A DNA stretch of 14,149 nt, taken from the NCBI GenBank assembly GCA_022615465.1, contig JAKEGR010000027.1:1-14149 (forward strand), in the 5' to 3' direction. Of this stretch, positions 1 to 6,650 are shown piece after piece. The notes below the pieces were generated by a model, which saw nothing but the letters and a program-made list of their open reading frames with translations, was not told the DNA's origin and searched no databases. The first letter of the stretch is position 1; the number at the start of each line of letters is the position of its first letter. Position numbers and translations under genes: made by a program. This DNA comes from Planctomycetota bacterium (GTDB taxonomy: Bacteria; Planctomycetota; Planctomycetia; Pirellulales; Lacipirellulaceae).

Positions 1-504
1 AGTCGCAGTGTTCGGGGTCATGTTGCCAAGCTTGACAGCAAGCGATCCAAGAAGCGGGCATCTCTGGGCGTTGAACTTCTGCCCAAGGCCGGCTGCGAGC
101 CGAAGCGGTTTGTTCGTGAAATCGACGGGCCGCCCGGCGAATTAGCCGTTGGTTCCCAGGTGAAGGTCGATGTGTTCGCCGAGGTCCGGGCGGTCGACAT
201 CACGGGCATCTCCAAAGGTCGCGGCTTTGCCGGCGCCATCAAGCGGCACAATTTCAGCGGCCAGCGCGCGACGCATGGCGTCAAGAAGTGCCACCGTGCC
301 CTGGGTGGCACGGGCGCTAGCGCCTTCCCGAGTCGGGTGATCAAAGGCAAGCGCATGCCTGGCCAATATGGCTCCGCCAGAACGACCGTGCGGAACCAGA
401 AGGTGATCAAGGTCGACGCGGAAAACAACCTGCTCCTGGTTTGCGGGGCGGTTCCGGGGCCGAATGGTGGGTTTGTCATCGTTCGCCAAACAAACATGGT
501 TTAG
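1..504 (+). CDS. rplC: 50S ribosomal protein L3 (5'-truncated by the window edge)
   Basis: Ribosomal protein L3, an early-assembly 23S rRNA binding protein near the peptidyl-transferase centre. The frame is open from the first base and ends at TAG 502–504, giving 167 residues of the C-terminal part; the N-terminal ~40 residues lie outside the window. Recognisable L3 features are the KGRGFAG segment followed by RHNFSGQRATHG and the conserved GGTGASAFPSRVIKGKRMPGQYG stretch, whose central loop reaches towards the catalytic centre in known structures. The tail ending in NGGFVIVRQTNMV is typical. It precedes rplD by 50 nt, the normal S10-operon order. No frameshift or odd residue is visible. Confidence 0.97.
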   Translation, partial: SRSVRGHVAKLDSKRSKKRASLGVELLPKAGCEPKRFVREIDGPPGELAVGSQVKVDVFAEVRAVDITGISKGRGFAGAIKRHNFSGQRATHGVKKCHRALGGTGASAFPSRVIKGKRMPGQYGSARTTVRNQKVIKVDAENNLLLVCGAVPGPNGGFVIVRQTNMV

Positions 505-554
505 GGCCGTTCATCGGGCTGGTCGCTGGCGCGGCCAGTCATGGGCTGGAATCA

Positions 555-1205
555 ATGCCGAAACTTACGATTTACGATCGCAAAGGCAATAAGGTAGGGA
601 CGTACAACGTCGAACCCACCGATTTTGCTCCGCGCATCAATAAGCAGTTGTTGCACGATGCGGTGGTCATGTACCAGACGAACCTCCGACAGGGTTCGCA
701 TCAGACCAGGTCGCGAGGGATGGTCGCCGGGTCGACCAAGAAAATGTATCGGCAGAAGGGAACGGGCAACGCCCGGGCCGGCCAGAAGCGAAGCGGTATT
801 CGTCGCGGCGGTGGGCACATCCATCGGATTCACAATCGCGACTATTCCTACCGACTGCCGCGGAAGGCCCTGCAGCAGGCGACTCGAATGGCGCTGGCGG
901 CAAAAGTGCGGGACGACGAACTCCTGGTGATTGACGACCTGTCCTTCGCCGAACCGAAGACGAAAGACATGGTGACGGTGCTGCGGCACTTGGATTGCAA
1001 GCAGGGCGATTCGCTGCTGGTGACGACCGAGAAGTATGACCAGAACGTGTATCGTAGCGCTCGCAACATTGCCGGCATTATGGTGGCTCCGGCAGCCGAT
1101 TTGAACGCATTTCATGTCCTCAAGTCACGGCGTTTGTTGGTGACTAAGGGAGCGCTCGATGCGCTGGTAAGTGCCGCCAAGGACCACAGCGGTGCTCGGG
1201 AATAA
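555..1205 (+). CDS. rplD: 50S ribosomal protein L4
   Basis: Ribosomal protein L4, 216 residues, which lines the peptide exit tunnel and in some bacteria also represses its own operon. The start at ATG 555 (MPKLTIYDRKG) matches the family N-terminus; the frame is open further upstream (a GTG/ATG at 441 would overlap rplC), but that sequence looks like rplC read out of frame and was not used. The conserved extended loop is at about residues 45–95, with RQGSHQTRSRG, the KKMYRQKGTGNARAGQKRS core and GIRRGGG, followed by RDYSYRLPRKA. The C-terminal globular part includes DELLVIDDL and ends near residue 216. The first codons contain two exact TTACGAT heptads (565–578) that also occur in the rplB–rpsS spacer. 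Confidence 0.97.
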   Translation: MPKLTIYDRKGNKVGTYNVEPTDFAPRINKQLLHDAVVMYQTNLRQGSHQTRSRGMVAGSTKKMYRQKGTGNARAGQKRSGIRRGGGHIHRIHNRDYSYRLPRKALQQATRMALAAKVRDDELLVIDDLSFAEPKTKDMVTVLRHLDCKQGDSLLVTTEKYDQNVYRSARNIAGIMVAPAADLNAFHVLKSRRLLVTKGALDALVSAAKDHSGARE

Positions 1206-1219
1206 GGAAACAGCAAAGG

Positions 1220-1241
1220 CCGGGTCGAGCGATTGGCCCGG
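1220..1241 (+). other. Stem-loop in rplD–rplW spacer
   Basis: CCGGGTC at 1220–1226 pairs with GGCCCGG at 1235–1241 (7 bp with one wobble, 8-nt loop). No T-tract follows, so it does not look like an intrinsic terminator. It is the only structure I see in this 66-nt spacer and may simply be a short mRNA processing or stability hairpin. Confidence 0.35.
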
Positions 1242-1271
1242 AAACAACGGCCCAAACCCGTGATCTGAATC

Positions 1272-1586
1272 ATGCCGCAACACAAACCACAGACGACGAC
1301 GATCGTGCTCGAGCCGCATCAGGTGATCCGGCGTCCGCTCGTGACGGAAAAGGGCATGCACCGCTCGACGCGCAACAACGCCTATGCGTTCGAGGTCGAT
1401 CGCCTGGCAACAAAGGCCGACGTGAAGCGAGCGGTTGAGGAGTTGTTCAACGTACTCGTATTGAAAGTGCATACTCAGAACCGCAAGGGAAAACCTCGCC
1501 GATCGAAGCTCCGCTTCGGTTACACCGCGGATTGGAAAAAGGCGATCGTGAAGTTGGATCCCGAGCACCACATCGATTTCTTCTAG
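1272..1586 (+). CDS. rplW: 50S ribosomal protein L23
   Basis: Ribosomal protein L23, 104 residues, located at the tunnel exit where it helps dock trigger factor and SRP in characterised bacteria. The family signature is clear: HQVIRRPLVTEKG near residues 16–28, then NAYAFEVDRLATKADVKRAVEELFNVLVLKVHTQN, then the basic loop KGKPRRSKLRFGYTADWKKAIVKL. The short N-terminal extension (MPQHKPQTTTIVLEP) is acceptable; there is no upstream alternative. TAG at 1584–1586 is part of TAGGAGG, an SD-like string that is too far (about 97 nt) from the rplB start to serve it. Confidence 0.96.
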   Translation: MPQHKPQTTTIVLEPHQVIRRPLVTEKGMHRSTRNNAYAFEVDRLATKADVKRAVEELFNVLVLKVHTQNRKGKPRRSKLRFGYTADWKKAIVKLDPEHHIDFF

Positions 1587-1592
1587 GAGGAA

Positions 1593-1627
1593 GCTGTTAG
1601 CTATTGGCCGTTTGTTGTTCGGCATTC
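1593..1627 (+). repeat. Heptanucleotide repeat run, left part of rplW–rplB spacer
   Basis: Five consecutive 7-nt units with consensus near GCTGTTN: GCTGTTA, GCTATTG, GCCGTTT, GTTGTTC and GGCATTC. The preceding AA plus the first units (1591–1605) match 7470–7484 in the rpsH–rplF spacer exactly over 15 nt, and the wider 34-nt alignment agrees at 27 positions. This shows a dispersed related element rather than chance low complexity at one site. Confidence 0.6.
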
Positions 1628-1657
1628 GAATGAGGCGTTTGTTTATCAAGTCGTCTG

Positions 1658-1678
1658 GCTAAGAGTTGAGAGCTAAGA
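1658..1678 (+). repeat. Heptanucleotide repeat run, right part of rplW–rplB spacer
   Basis: Three in-phase 7-nt units, GCTAAGA, GTTGAGA, GCTAAGA, end 8 nt before the rplB start. GCTAAGA is the same unit used in the rpsH–rplF spacer (7533–7553) and is broadly complementary to the GCTNTTA units at the left of this spacer, so the two runs are a degraded inverted pair. Confidence 0.55.
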
Positions 1679-1686
1679 TCTGTAGC

Positions 1687-2550
1687 ATGGGTATTCGCAA
1701 ATACAATCCGACGACGCCGGGCCGCCGTGGTGCGAGCGTGAGCGATTTTGCCGAGCTGACGCCGGGCGCCAAGCCGGAAAAGTCGTTGTTGCGCCCCAAG
1801 ACGAAGACCGGCGGACGCAACAATCAGGGAAAAATCACGTCCCGTCACCGCGGTGGCGGGCACAAACAGAGTTACCGCCTGATCGACTTCCGACGCAACA
1901 AGGACGGCATCCGAGCCAAGGTCGATTCCATCCAATACGATCCGAATCGCTCGGCCCGGATTGCCTTGCTCCATTACGTGGATGGCGAGAAGCGCTACAT
2001 CCTTGCGCCGAACGGCCTGAAGGCGGGCGACACGGTGCTCAGCGGTTCCGAGGCGCCGCCGACCCTGGGCAATTGCTTGCCGCTGGCGAAGATTCCGCTC
2101 GGAATGGAAGTTCATGGTATTGAAATGCAGGCTGGGCGCGGGGCTGTGTTGTGCCGCAGCGCTGGCACCAGCGCGACGCTCATGGCTCGCGAGGCGGGCT
2201 GGGCGCAGTTGTCGCTTCCCAGCGGCGAAATTCGTCGTGTGCCGTCGGCTTGCCGGGCGACGATTGGCGCTACCGGAAACGCCGATCACGGTGCCATTGT
2301 CATTGGCAAAGCCGGACGAAATCGCTGGCTTGGACGGCGGCCGCACGTCCGCGGCACGGCCATGAATCCCATCGACCATCCGCACGGCGGCGGCGAAGGC
2401 CGAACGAAGGGTGGGCGCCATCCGGTCAGCCCGACAGGCAAGAGCGCCAAGGGCGGGATGACACGAAGTCGGCGCAAGGCATCCAATAAAGCAATTATTC
2501 GTCGACGTCGCAGTCGGCGGTACGGTGTGCAGAAATTAGTAACCAAATGA
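1687..2550 (+). CDS. rplB: 50S ribosomal protein L2
   Basis: Ribosomal protein L2, 287 residues, needed for subunit association and peptidyl-transferase assembly. The start at ATG 1687 gives [14 protein letters not shown], the standard N-terminus; an in-frame extension of 7 residues upstream runs through spacer repeat sequence and was rejected. Visible motifs are [20 protein letters not shown] (about 41–60), [28 protein letters not shown] (about 84–111) and the highly conserved [20 protein letters not shown] (about 227–246). His231 in DHPHGGG aligns by motif with E. coli His229. The C-terminus ends [16 protein letters not shown], a little longer than many homologues, and [10 protein letters not shown] replaces the more common TPWGKPTKG. 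Otherwise the protein is intact. Confidence 0.97.
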   Translation: MGIRKYNPTTPGRRGASVSDFAELTPGAKPEKSLLRPKTKTGGRNNQGKITSRHRGGGHKQSYRLIDFRRNKDGIRAKVDSIQYDPNRSARIALLHYVDGEKRYILAPNGLKAGDTVLSGSEAPPTLGNCLPLAKIPLGMEVHGIEMQAGRGAVLCRSAGTSATLMAREAGWAQLSLPSGEIRRVPSACRATIGATGNADHGAIVIGKAGRNRWLGRRPHVRGTAMNPIDHPHGGGEGRTKGGRHPVSPTGKSAKGGMTRSRRKASNKAIIRRRRSRRYGVQKLVTK

Positions 2551-2560
2551 GGCGTAAACA

Positions 2561-2609
2561 GTAAGTGGTAAGTCGTGAGCAGGCGGACTTACGATTTACG
2601 ATTTACGAC
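2561..2609 (+). repeat. Inverted heptanucleotide repeats forming a hairpin, rplB–rpsS spacer
   Basis: Seven contiguous 7-nt units in one phase: GTAAGTG, GTAAGTC, GTGAGCA, GGCGGAC, TTACGAT, TTACGAT, TTACGAC. The left units are complementary to the right ones: 2561–2579 folds on 2588–2606 with 15 Watson-Crick pairs, 3 G·U pairs and one G·G mismatch around an 8-nt loop (2580–2587). The hairpin fills most of the 72-nt spacer and ends 13 nt before the rpsS start. No T-run follows, so it is not a classical terminator. Confidence 0.75.
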
Positions 2610-2622
2610 CAAGGGCTTAACC

Positions 2623-2904
2623 ATGGGGCGTTCACTAAAAAAGGGTCCGTATGTCGACGCGAAGCTGTTCTCCAAGGTTGAGAGGCAGAACGAGTCGGGC
2701 ATTAAGGAGCCAATCACGACCTGGGCGCGGGCTTGCATGGTCATTCCCGAATTTGTCGGGCACACGTTCCTGGTTCATAACGGCAAGACGCATTTGAAAG
2801 TGTTCGTGACCGAAGACATGGTTGGCCACCGGTTGGGTGAGTTTTCCCCGACTCGCAGTTTCCGTGGTCATGGCGGGAAGACAAAGAAGGCGGCGACACC
2901 GTAA
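2623..2904 (+). CDS. rpsS: 30S ribosomal protein S19
   Basis: Ribosomal protein S19, 93 residues, in the 30S head next to S13. ATG 2623 gives [16 protein letters not shown], the canonical N-terminus; an in-frame GTG at 2575 would add 16 residues encoded by the repeat hairpin and is not credible. Conserved blocks are [55 protein letters not shown]. The length matches the family (about 90 residues). It ends at TAA within TAAAGGAGG, an SD-like string that bears on the start choice of the next gene. Confidence 0.97.
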   Translation: MGRSLKKGPYVDAKLFSKVERQNESGIKEPITTWARACMVIPEFVGHTFLVHNGKTHLKVFVTEDMVGHRLGEFSPTRSFRGHGGKTKKAATP

Positions 2905-2910
2905 AGGAGG
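2905..2910 (+). promoter_or_regulatory. SD-like AGGAGG ahead of a possible upstream TTG start of rplV
   Basis: A perfect AGGAGG follows directly after the rpsS stop. It sits 12 nt before TTG 2923, which is in frame with rplV and would add 17 residues (MSGNEAIPWPITGCRSI) to L22. It is 63 nt from the conventional ATG 2974, too far for direct use. Either it is decay of an older arrangement or L22 has an alternative start. Confidence 0.35.
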
Positions 2911-2973
2911 GCAATCGGTATTTTGTCAGGAAACGAAGCGATTCCCTGGCCGATTACCGGCTGCCGAAGCATC

Positions 2974-3300
2974 ATGGCCTACAAAGCAATTTATCGACAT
3001 GCCCGGATCAGTGCCCGCAAGGTGCGGCCCCTGGCCGATTTGATTCGCGGCAAGCGCGTCGACGATGCGTTGGCGATCCTCCGGTACCAGCCCCAACGTG
3101 GCGCACGGATGCTGGAAAAATTGATCCATAGCGCCTTGGGCAATGCTGAGGAGCAGCGGGCGCCGAACAAGGCGGGTTTGAAGGTGACCGATGCCCGCGT
3201 TGATGGCGGGCCGTCGTTTTCGCGCCTTCGGCCGAAGGCGCGGGGCATGGCGCATGTGATTATTCGGCGTAGTTCCCACATTACCGTCGCAGTGGAATGA
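2974..3300 (+). CDS. rplV: 50S ribosomal protein L22
   Basis: Ribosomal protein L22, 108 residues, with a globular domain at the tunnel exit and a long β-hairpin lining the tunnel. ATG 2974 gives MAYKAIYRHARISARKVRPLADLIRGKRVDDA, the expected N-terminus and the usual family length (~110). Further conserved stretches are LEKLIHSALGNAEE and, for the hairpin tip, SFSRLRPKARGMAHVIIRRSSHITVAV (about 81–107). An in-frame TTG at 2923 with a perfect SD would give a 125-residue form. The TGA stop overlaps an ATG (ATGA, 3297–3300) that opens a 21-codon frame. Confidence 0.95.
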   Translation: MAYKAIYRHARISARKVRPLADLIRGKRVDDALAILRYQPQRGARMLEKLIHSALGNAEEQRAPNKAGLKVTDARVDGGPSFSRLRPKARGMAHVIIRRSSHITVAVE

Positions 3301-3323
3301 TGACAATGAATCGCAGTCCGTTG

Positions 3324-3353
3324 TTTTCCAAGACAGCGTTTTCGAAAACAGCG
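3324..3353 (+). repeat. Imperfect 15-nt tandem duplication in rplV–rpsC spacer
   Basis: TTTTCCAAGACAGCG (3324–3338) is followed directly by TTTTCGAAAACAGCG (3339–3353), 13 of 15 positions identical. The junction creates a perfect 12-nt palindrome, GTTTTCGAAAAC (3338–3349). If the short frame opened by ATG 3297 were read, the duplication would encode FSKTAFSKTA. The 120-nt spacer holds nothing else I can recognise. Confidence 0.5.
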
Positions 3354-3420
3354 GCCGGCTGAAGGCGAACGAGCAATAACGAATCGGTGCGGACCTGGCT
3401 GAAAGAGTATAGAGATCAAT

Positions 3421-4116
3421 ATGGGTCAAAAGATCAATCCAGTTGTCTTTCGAACGGGCGTCATGGTTGGCTGGAAGAGCCGCTGGTATGCCTCCAAGAA
3501 AGAGTTTGCGGACCTGTTGATCGAAGATGCAAAGATCCGCAAGTACGTGACGCAGAAATATCAGTTTGCTGGTATTCCGAAGATTGAAATCGAGCGGACC
3601 CGCGATGAAGTGAAAGTGGTGGTGCATGCCGCGCGGCCCGGCGTGATTATCGGTCGCAAGGGCCAACAGGTTGATGAACTGCAAGACGAACTGCAAAACC
3701 TCGTGGGTCGTCGGATTAACATGAAAATTGACGAGATCACACGTCCGGAACTGCAAGCGCATCTCGTGGCCGAGGGAATTTCCGAGCAGCTTGCGAAGCG
3801 GGCGAGCTTCCGCCGGACGCTGAAGCGGGCCATTGATCAAACCATGGAAGCGGGGGCCAAGGGCATTAAGGTCCAATTGGCCGGACGCTTGGGCGGAGCC
3901 GAGATGGCTCGCTGTGAAAAACAAATTGCCGGATCGATTCCGCTCAGTACGCTACGGGCGAAAATCGACTACGGCTTTGTGGAAGCCAAAACGGCCCAGG
4001 GCCATATTGGCATCCAAGTGTGGATTAACCAAGGCATGTACGAGGACGAAGCCGATGGCGCTGATGCCCAAGAGGGTCAAGCACCGAAAAAACCAAAGAG
4101 GACGTATAAAAGGTAA
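3421..4116 (+). CDS. rpsC: 30S ribosomal protein S3
   Basis: Ribosomal protein S3, 231 residues, at the mRNA entry site. MGQKINPVVFRTGVMVGWKSRWYA is the canonical start (ATG 3421). The type II KH domain has its GRKG loop at 78–81 (RPGVIIGRKGQQVDELQDEL). The C-terminal domain shows KRASFRRTLKRAIDQTMEAGAKGIKVQLAGRLGGAEMAR (about 127–164) and STLRAKIDYGF. The last 20 residues (212–231, DGADAQEGQAPKKPKRTYKR) are encoded in the same DNA as the first 20 codons of rplP in another frame. Total length is close to E. coli S3 (233), so the tail is not a readthrough artefact. Confidence 0.97.
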   Translation: MGQKINPVVFRTGVMVGWKSRWYASKKEFADLLIEDAKIRKYVTQKYQFAGIPKIEIERTRDEVKVVVHAARPGVIIGRKGQQVDELQDELQNLVGRRINMKIDEITRPELQAHLVAEGISEQLAKRASFRRTLKRAIDQTMEAGAKGIKVQLAGRLGGAEMARCEKQIAGSIPLSTLRAKIDYGFVEAKTAQGHIGIQVWINQGMYEDEADGADAQEGQAPKKPKRTYKR

Positions 4117-4468
4117 TGCCACTCGTGGCAACCGGGTCGTCTTTGGCGAGTTTGGCCTGCAATCGATGGAAGGTGGCTGGGTTAGCGCGGCCACGATCGA
4201 AGCCGGGCGTATTGCGGCGACGCAATACATCCGTGGCGAAGGGCGATTGTACGTTCGTGTCTTTCCGCATAAGTCGATCACTTCGATACCGCTCGAAACG
4301 CGGATGGGAAAAGGCAAAGGCGAACCTGAGTATTGGGCGGCCGTCGTCAGGCCGGGTACGATCCTCTACGAGTTGGGCGGCGTGACGGAAGGGGCAGCGA
4401 AGATCTGCTTCGCCCGCCTGGCTCATAAGATGCCGGTGCGGGTACGAATGGTGAAGCGGCACGGCTGA
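4055..4468 (+). CDS. rplP: 50S ribosomal protein L16
   Basis: Ribosomal protein L16, 137 residues, which organises the A-site tRNA region of the 50S. The start at ATG 4055 gives MALMPKRVKHRKNQRGRIKGNATRGN, matching the family N-terminus MLMPKRVKYRK; ATG 4064 (MPKRVK) is the only close alternative. Later motifs are VFGEFGLQ, WVSAATIEAGRIAATQY, GRLYVRVFPHKSITSIPLETRMGKGKGEPEYWAAVVRPG (about 64–101) and RLAHKMPVRVR. Arg83 in RMGKGKG corresponds to the arginine hydroxylated in E. coli. The gene overlaps rpsC by 62 nt in a +1 frame relative to it, so translation is probably coupled and no spacer exists for an independent ribosome site. Confidence 0.96.
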   Translation: MALMPKRVKHRKNQRGRIKGNATRGNRVVFGEFGLQSMEGGWVSAATIEAGRIAATQYIRGEGRLYVRVFPHKSITSIPLETRMGKGKGEPEYWAAVVRPGTILYELGGVTEGAAKICFARLAHKMPVRVRMVKRHG

Positions 4469-4568
4469 TCAAAAGCAAGGGGTTGGAAAACGGCGGATGG
4501 CAACAATCCGTGATCTCGGCCGTACAGCGAACAACGGGTAAGCGATACAGACTAGAACGGGCTTTGCG

Positions 4569-4778
4569 ATGAGCAAACTGGACGAATTGCGAGATATGAG
4601 CAGTGAGCAGCTTGGGCTGACACTCAAGGAGGCCTGCGAAAAGTTGTTTCGGTTGCGCATCCAGGCGCAGACCGAACGATTGGACGCGCCCAGCGAGTTG
4701 CGGCGTAATCGCCGGTTGATCTCCCGGATCAAGACAATTCAAACCCAGCGGTTCCAATCGGTTGGTGTGGCGAAGTGA
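4569..4778 (+). CDS. rpmC: 50S ribosomal protein L29
   Basis: Ribosomal protein L29, 69 residues, a small two-helix protein at the tunnel exit beside L23. The family pattern is MSKLDELRDMSSEQLGLTLKEACEKLFRLRIQAQTERLDAPSELRRNRRLISRIKTI, with the usual L..EL..LR.Q.....L.NP..LR..RR.IARI.T layout. ATG 4569 is the only sensible start. A 100-nt spacer separates it from rplP and contains only a weak 5-bp hairpin (CGGAT 4494–4498 with ATCCG 4506–4510). rpsQ follows after 16 nt. Confidence 0.95.
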   Translation: MSKLDELRDMSSEQLGLTLKEACEKLFRLRIQAQTERLDAPSELRRNRRLISRIKTIQTQRFQSVGVAK

Positions 4779-4794
4779 GTAAGGACAAGCAAGT

Positions 4795-5103
4795 ATGCCC
4801 AAGAGACAAATCACTGGCGTCGTGACCAGCGACAAGATGAACAAGACTCGCCGTGTGGAGATTGGCCGACTGGTCCGGCATCCGAAATACGGCAAGTTCA
4901 TCCGTCGGCGCACGGTCTGCCACGTGCATGATGAGAACAATGAGTCGCACGAGGGGGACACGGTGGAAATCATCGAGTCGCCCCCCCGATCGAAGACAAA
5001 ACGGTGGGATTTGCTGCGGATCGTTTCCAAGAGCCAGCAAGTCGATATCACCGCGATGCGGGCCGCCACGGAAGTCGGCGCAGCCGTGGTCAGTCCGAGT
5101 TAG
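4795..5103 (+). CDS. rpsQ: 30S ribosomal protein S17
   Basis: Ribosomal protein S17, 102 residues, a primary 16S rRNA binder with an OB fold. The core is clear: [74 protein letters not shown]. Bacterial S17 often ends soon after this point; here a tail of about 23 residues ([25 protein letters not shown]) extends it. The start at ATG 4795 is preceded by AAGGA in the 16-nt gap after rpmC. Confidence 0.96.
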   Translation: MPKRQITGVVTSDKMNKTRRVEIGRLVRHPKYGKFIRRRTVCHVHDENNESHEGDTVEIIESPPRSKTKRWDLLRIVSKSQQVDITAMRAATEVGAAVVSPS

Positions 5104-5187
5104 TTCCAACGCAGGTGTCTTGTTTTCCGTATCGTCGAAAAATTTAGTCCCTCCCAGGTCGCCAAGAAGAAGCCACTGGTTCCTGTC

Positions 5188-5556
5188 ATGATTCAGATGC
5201 AAACCAGATTGAATGTCGCCGACAACACCGGCGCCAAAGAGGTCATGTGTATCAAAGTCCTCGGCGGCAGCCGGCGGCGGACGGCCGGGTTGGGTGACAT
5301 CATAATTTGCAGCGTGAAGCACACGCTGCCAACCAGCGATGTGAAGAAGAAAGCAGTGGTCCGAGCGGTGATTGTGCGGGTCAAAGCGCCGACGCGGCGC
5401 CCCGACGGCAGTTATGTGCGGTTCGACTCGAATGCCGTGGTGTTGATCGACAACGACGGCAATCCGCGCGGCACTCGCATTTTTGGCGCGGTGGCTCGTG
5501 AGCTACGCGACCGCAAATTCATGAAAATTGTCAGCCTAGCCAGCGAGGTGGTGTAA
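5188..5556 (+). CDS. rplN: 50S ribosomal protein L14
   Basis: Ribosomal protein L14, 122 residues, a conserved five-stranded β-barrel at the subunit interface. [28 protein letters not shown] is the standard N-terminus, and [55 protein letters not shown] contains the family signature. The length equals the bacterial norm. A spacer of 84 nt after rpsQ shows no structure I would call; rplX starts only 5 nt downstream. Confidence 0.97.
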   Translation: MIQMQTRLNVADNTGAKEVMCIKVLGGSRRRTAGLGDIIICSVKHTLPTSDVKKKAVVRAVIVRVKAPTRRPDGSYVRFDSNAVVLIDNDGNPRGTRIFGAVARELRDRKFMKIVSLASEVV

Positions 5557-5561
5557 TCGCC

Positions 5562-5951
5562 ATGTTGATTCGCACGGGAGACACGGTGGAAGTGATCGCC
5601 GGCAACGGCCGCGGCACGCGGAGCCGCGTGATCAAGGTGGATCGCGTGACCGGCAAGGCGATTGTCGAGGGCGTGAACCGCGTTTACAAACACATCCGCC
5701 GGAGCCAGAAGTACCCGCAGGGCGGTCGGCTGAGCAAGGAAATGCCGGTTCAACTGTCGAATTTGAAATTCCTCTGCTCGTCGTGTGGCGCGGCAAGCAG
5801 GCTCGGCGCCCGCTATTTGGCGGACGGCAGTAAGGAACGATATTGCAAGAAGTGTGGTGCGGGCGCTGGTCAAATCGCGCCGGCCAAGGCAGTCCATGCG
5901 GCTGCCGGCGCTGGCAAGAATACCCTGGCCGCAACTGCTACCAAGAAATAA
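5562..5951 (+). CDS. rplX: 50S ribosomal protein L24 with zinc-ribbon pair
   Basis: Ribosomal protein L24, 129 residues, an assembly initiator near the tunnel exit. The KOW motif is at the N-terminus (RTGDTVEVIAGNGRGTRSRVIKVDRVTGKAIVEGVN), followed by QLSNLKFLCSSCGAASRLGARYL. Cys72, Cys75, Cys95 and Cys98 form two CxxC pairs, the zinc-binding (C+) form of the family. After residue 100 there is an Ala/Lys-rich tail of about 28 residues (GQIAPAKAVHAAAGAGKNTLAATATKK) beyond the usual ~105-residue length, probably disordered. Five nt separate it from rplN, so coupling is likely. Confidence 0.96.
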   Translation: MLIRTGDTVEVIAGNGRGTRSRVIKVDRVTGKAIVEGVNRVYKHIRRSQKYPQGGRLSKEMPVQLSNLKFLCSSCGAASRLGARYLADGSKERYCKKCGAGAGQIAPAKAVHAAAGAGKNTLAATATKK

Positions 5952-5975
5952 CCGATCGTTGACGGCGACTGAACG

Positions 5976-6581
5976 ATGGCAAAGAAAAAACAAGAGAAAT
6001 CGGCTGAAGCGGCCAAGCCCGCGCCGATTCCGCGATTGCAGCAGCGGTACGTGAAAGAGATCGTGCCGCAACTGGCCAAGCAGCTCGATTGCACGAATCG
6101 GCTGGCCGTGCCGCGGATCGAAAAGATCGTCGTGAGCATGGGTGTTGGCAAGGCAATCAGCGACAAGAAGCATATGGAGGAAGCGATCCAAGCGATCACC
6201 GAGATCACGGGCCAGAAGCCGGTGCGGTGCAAGGCGCGCAAGAGCGTGGCCGCGTTCAAGTTGCGGCAGGGGCAGGAGATTGGCTGCAAAGTAACACTTC
6301 GCCGGGCCCGCATGTATGAGTTTCTGGATCGCTTGGTCTCGCTGGCCTTGCCGCGCGTACGCGACTTCCGTGGTTTGAAGCCCGACGCGTTTGACGGCCA
6401 TGGCAACTATAGTCTTGGTTTGAGCGAACAGCTTGTGTTCCCCGAGTTGAATCCGGACAAATACTTGCAAGTGCAGGGAATGAACATCACGATTTGCACG
6501 TCGACGGATTCGAACGACGATGCCCGTGAGTTGCTGCGGGCATTCGGCGTACCGTTCCAACGCGACGATGCGGCAGCATAG
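5976..6581 (+). CDS. rplE: 50S ribosomal protein L5
   Basis: Ribosomal protein L5, 201 residues, binds 5S rRNA and contacts the 30S head and P-site tRNA. Core motifs are RLQQRYVKEIVPQLAKQL, PRIEKIVVSMGVGKA, AITEITGQKPVRCKARKSVAAFKLRQGQEIGCKVTLR, MYEFLDRLVSLALPRVRDFRGL and FDGHGNYSLGLSEQLVFPE. The N-terminus carries about 20 extra residues (MAKKKQEKSAEAAKPAPIP), basic and Ala/Pro-rich, compared with the 179-residue E. coli protein; no later start codon before the core makes a better alternative. C-terminal homology ends in LLRAFGVPF. Confidence 0.96.
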   Translation: MAKKKQEKSAEAAKPAPIPRLQQRYVKEIVPQLAKQLDCTNRLAVPRIEKIVVSMGVGKAISDKKHMEEAIQAITEITGQKPVRCKARKSVAAFKLRQGQEIGCKVTLRRARMYEFLDRLVSLALPRVRDFRGLKPDAFDGHGNYSLGLSEQLVFPELNPDKYLQVQGMNITICTSTDSNDDARELLRAFGVPFQRDDAAA

Positions 6582-6650
6582 CCGGGCTTTGTGCGAGACC
6601 ATAGAGCGACCAATTACGTTCCACCTTTACAACTTAGGAAACCCACATCG

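Noticed and set aside
1597..2421. 274-codon antisense frame over rplB
   Set aside because: Shadow of rplB; its start region is the heptad repeat (encoding [11 protein letters not shown] low complexity).
2926..3924. 332-codon antisense frame across rplV and rpsC
   Set aside because: Antisense shadow of two conserved genes.
4055..4116. Frameshift error fusing rpsC and rplP
   Set aside because: Both proteins have normal ends and lengths, so a true overlap explains the data better.
5412..6602. 396-codon antisense frame across rplN–rplE
   Set aside because: It crosses several certain ribosomal-protein genes and shows no recognisable motif.
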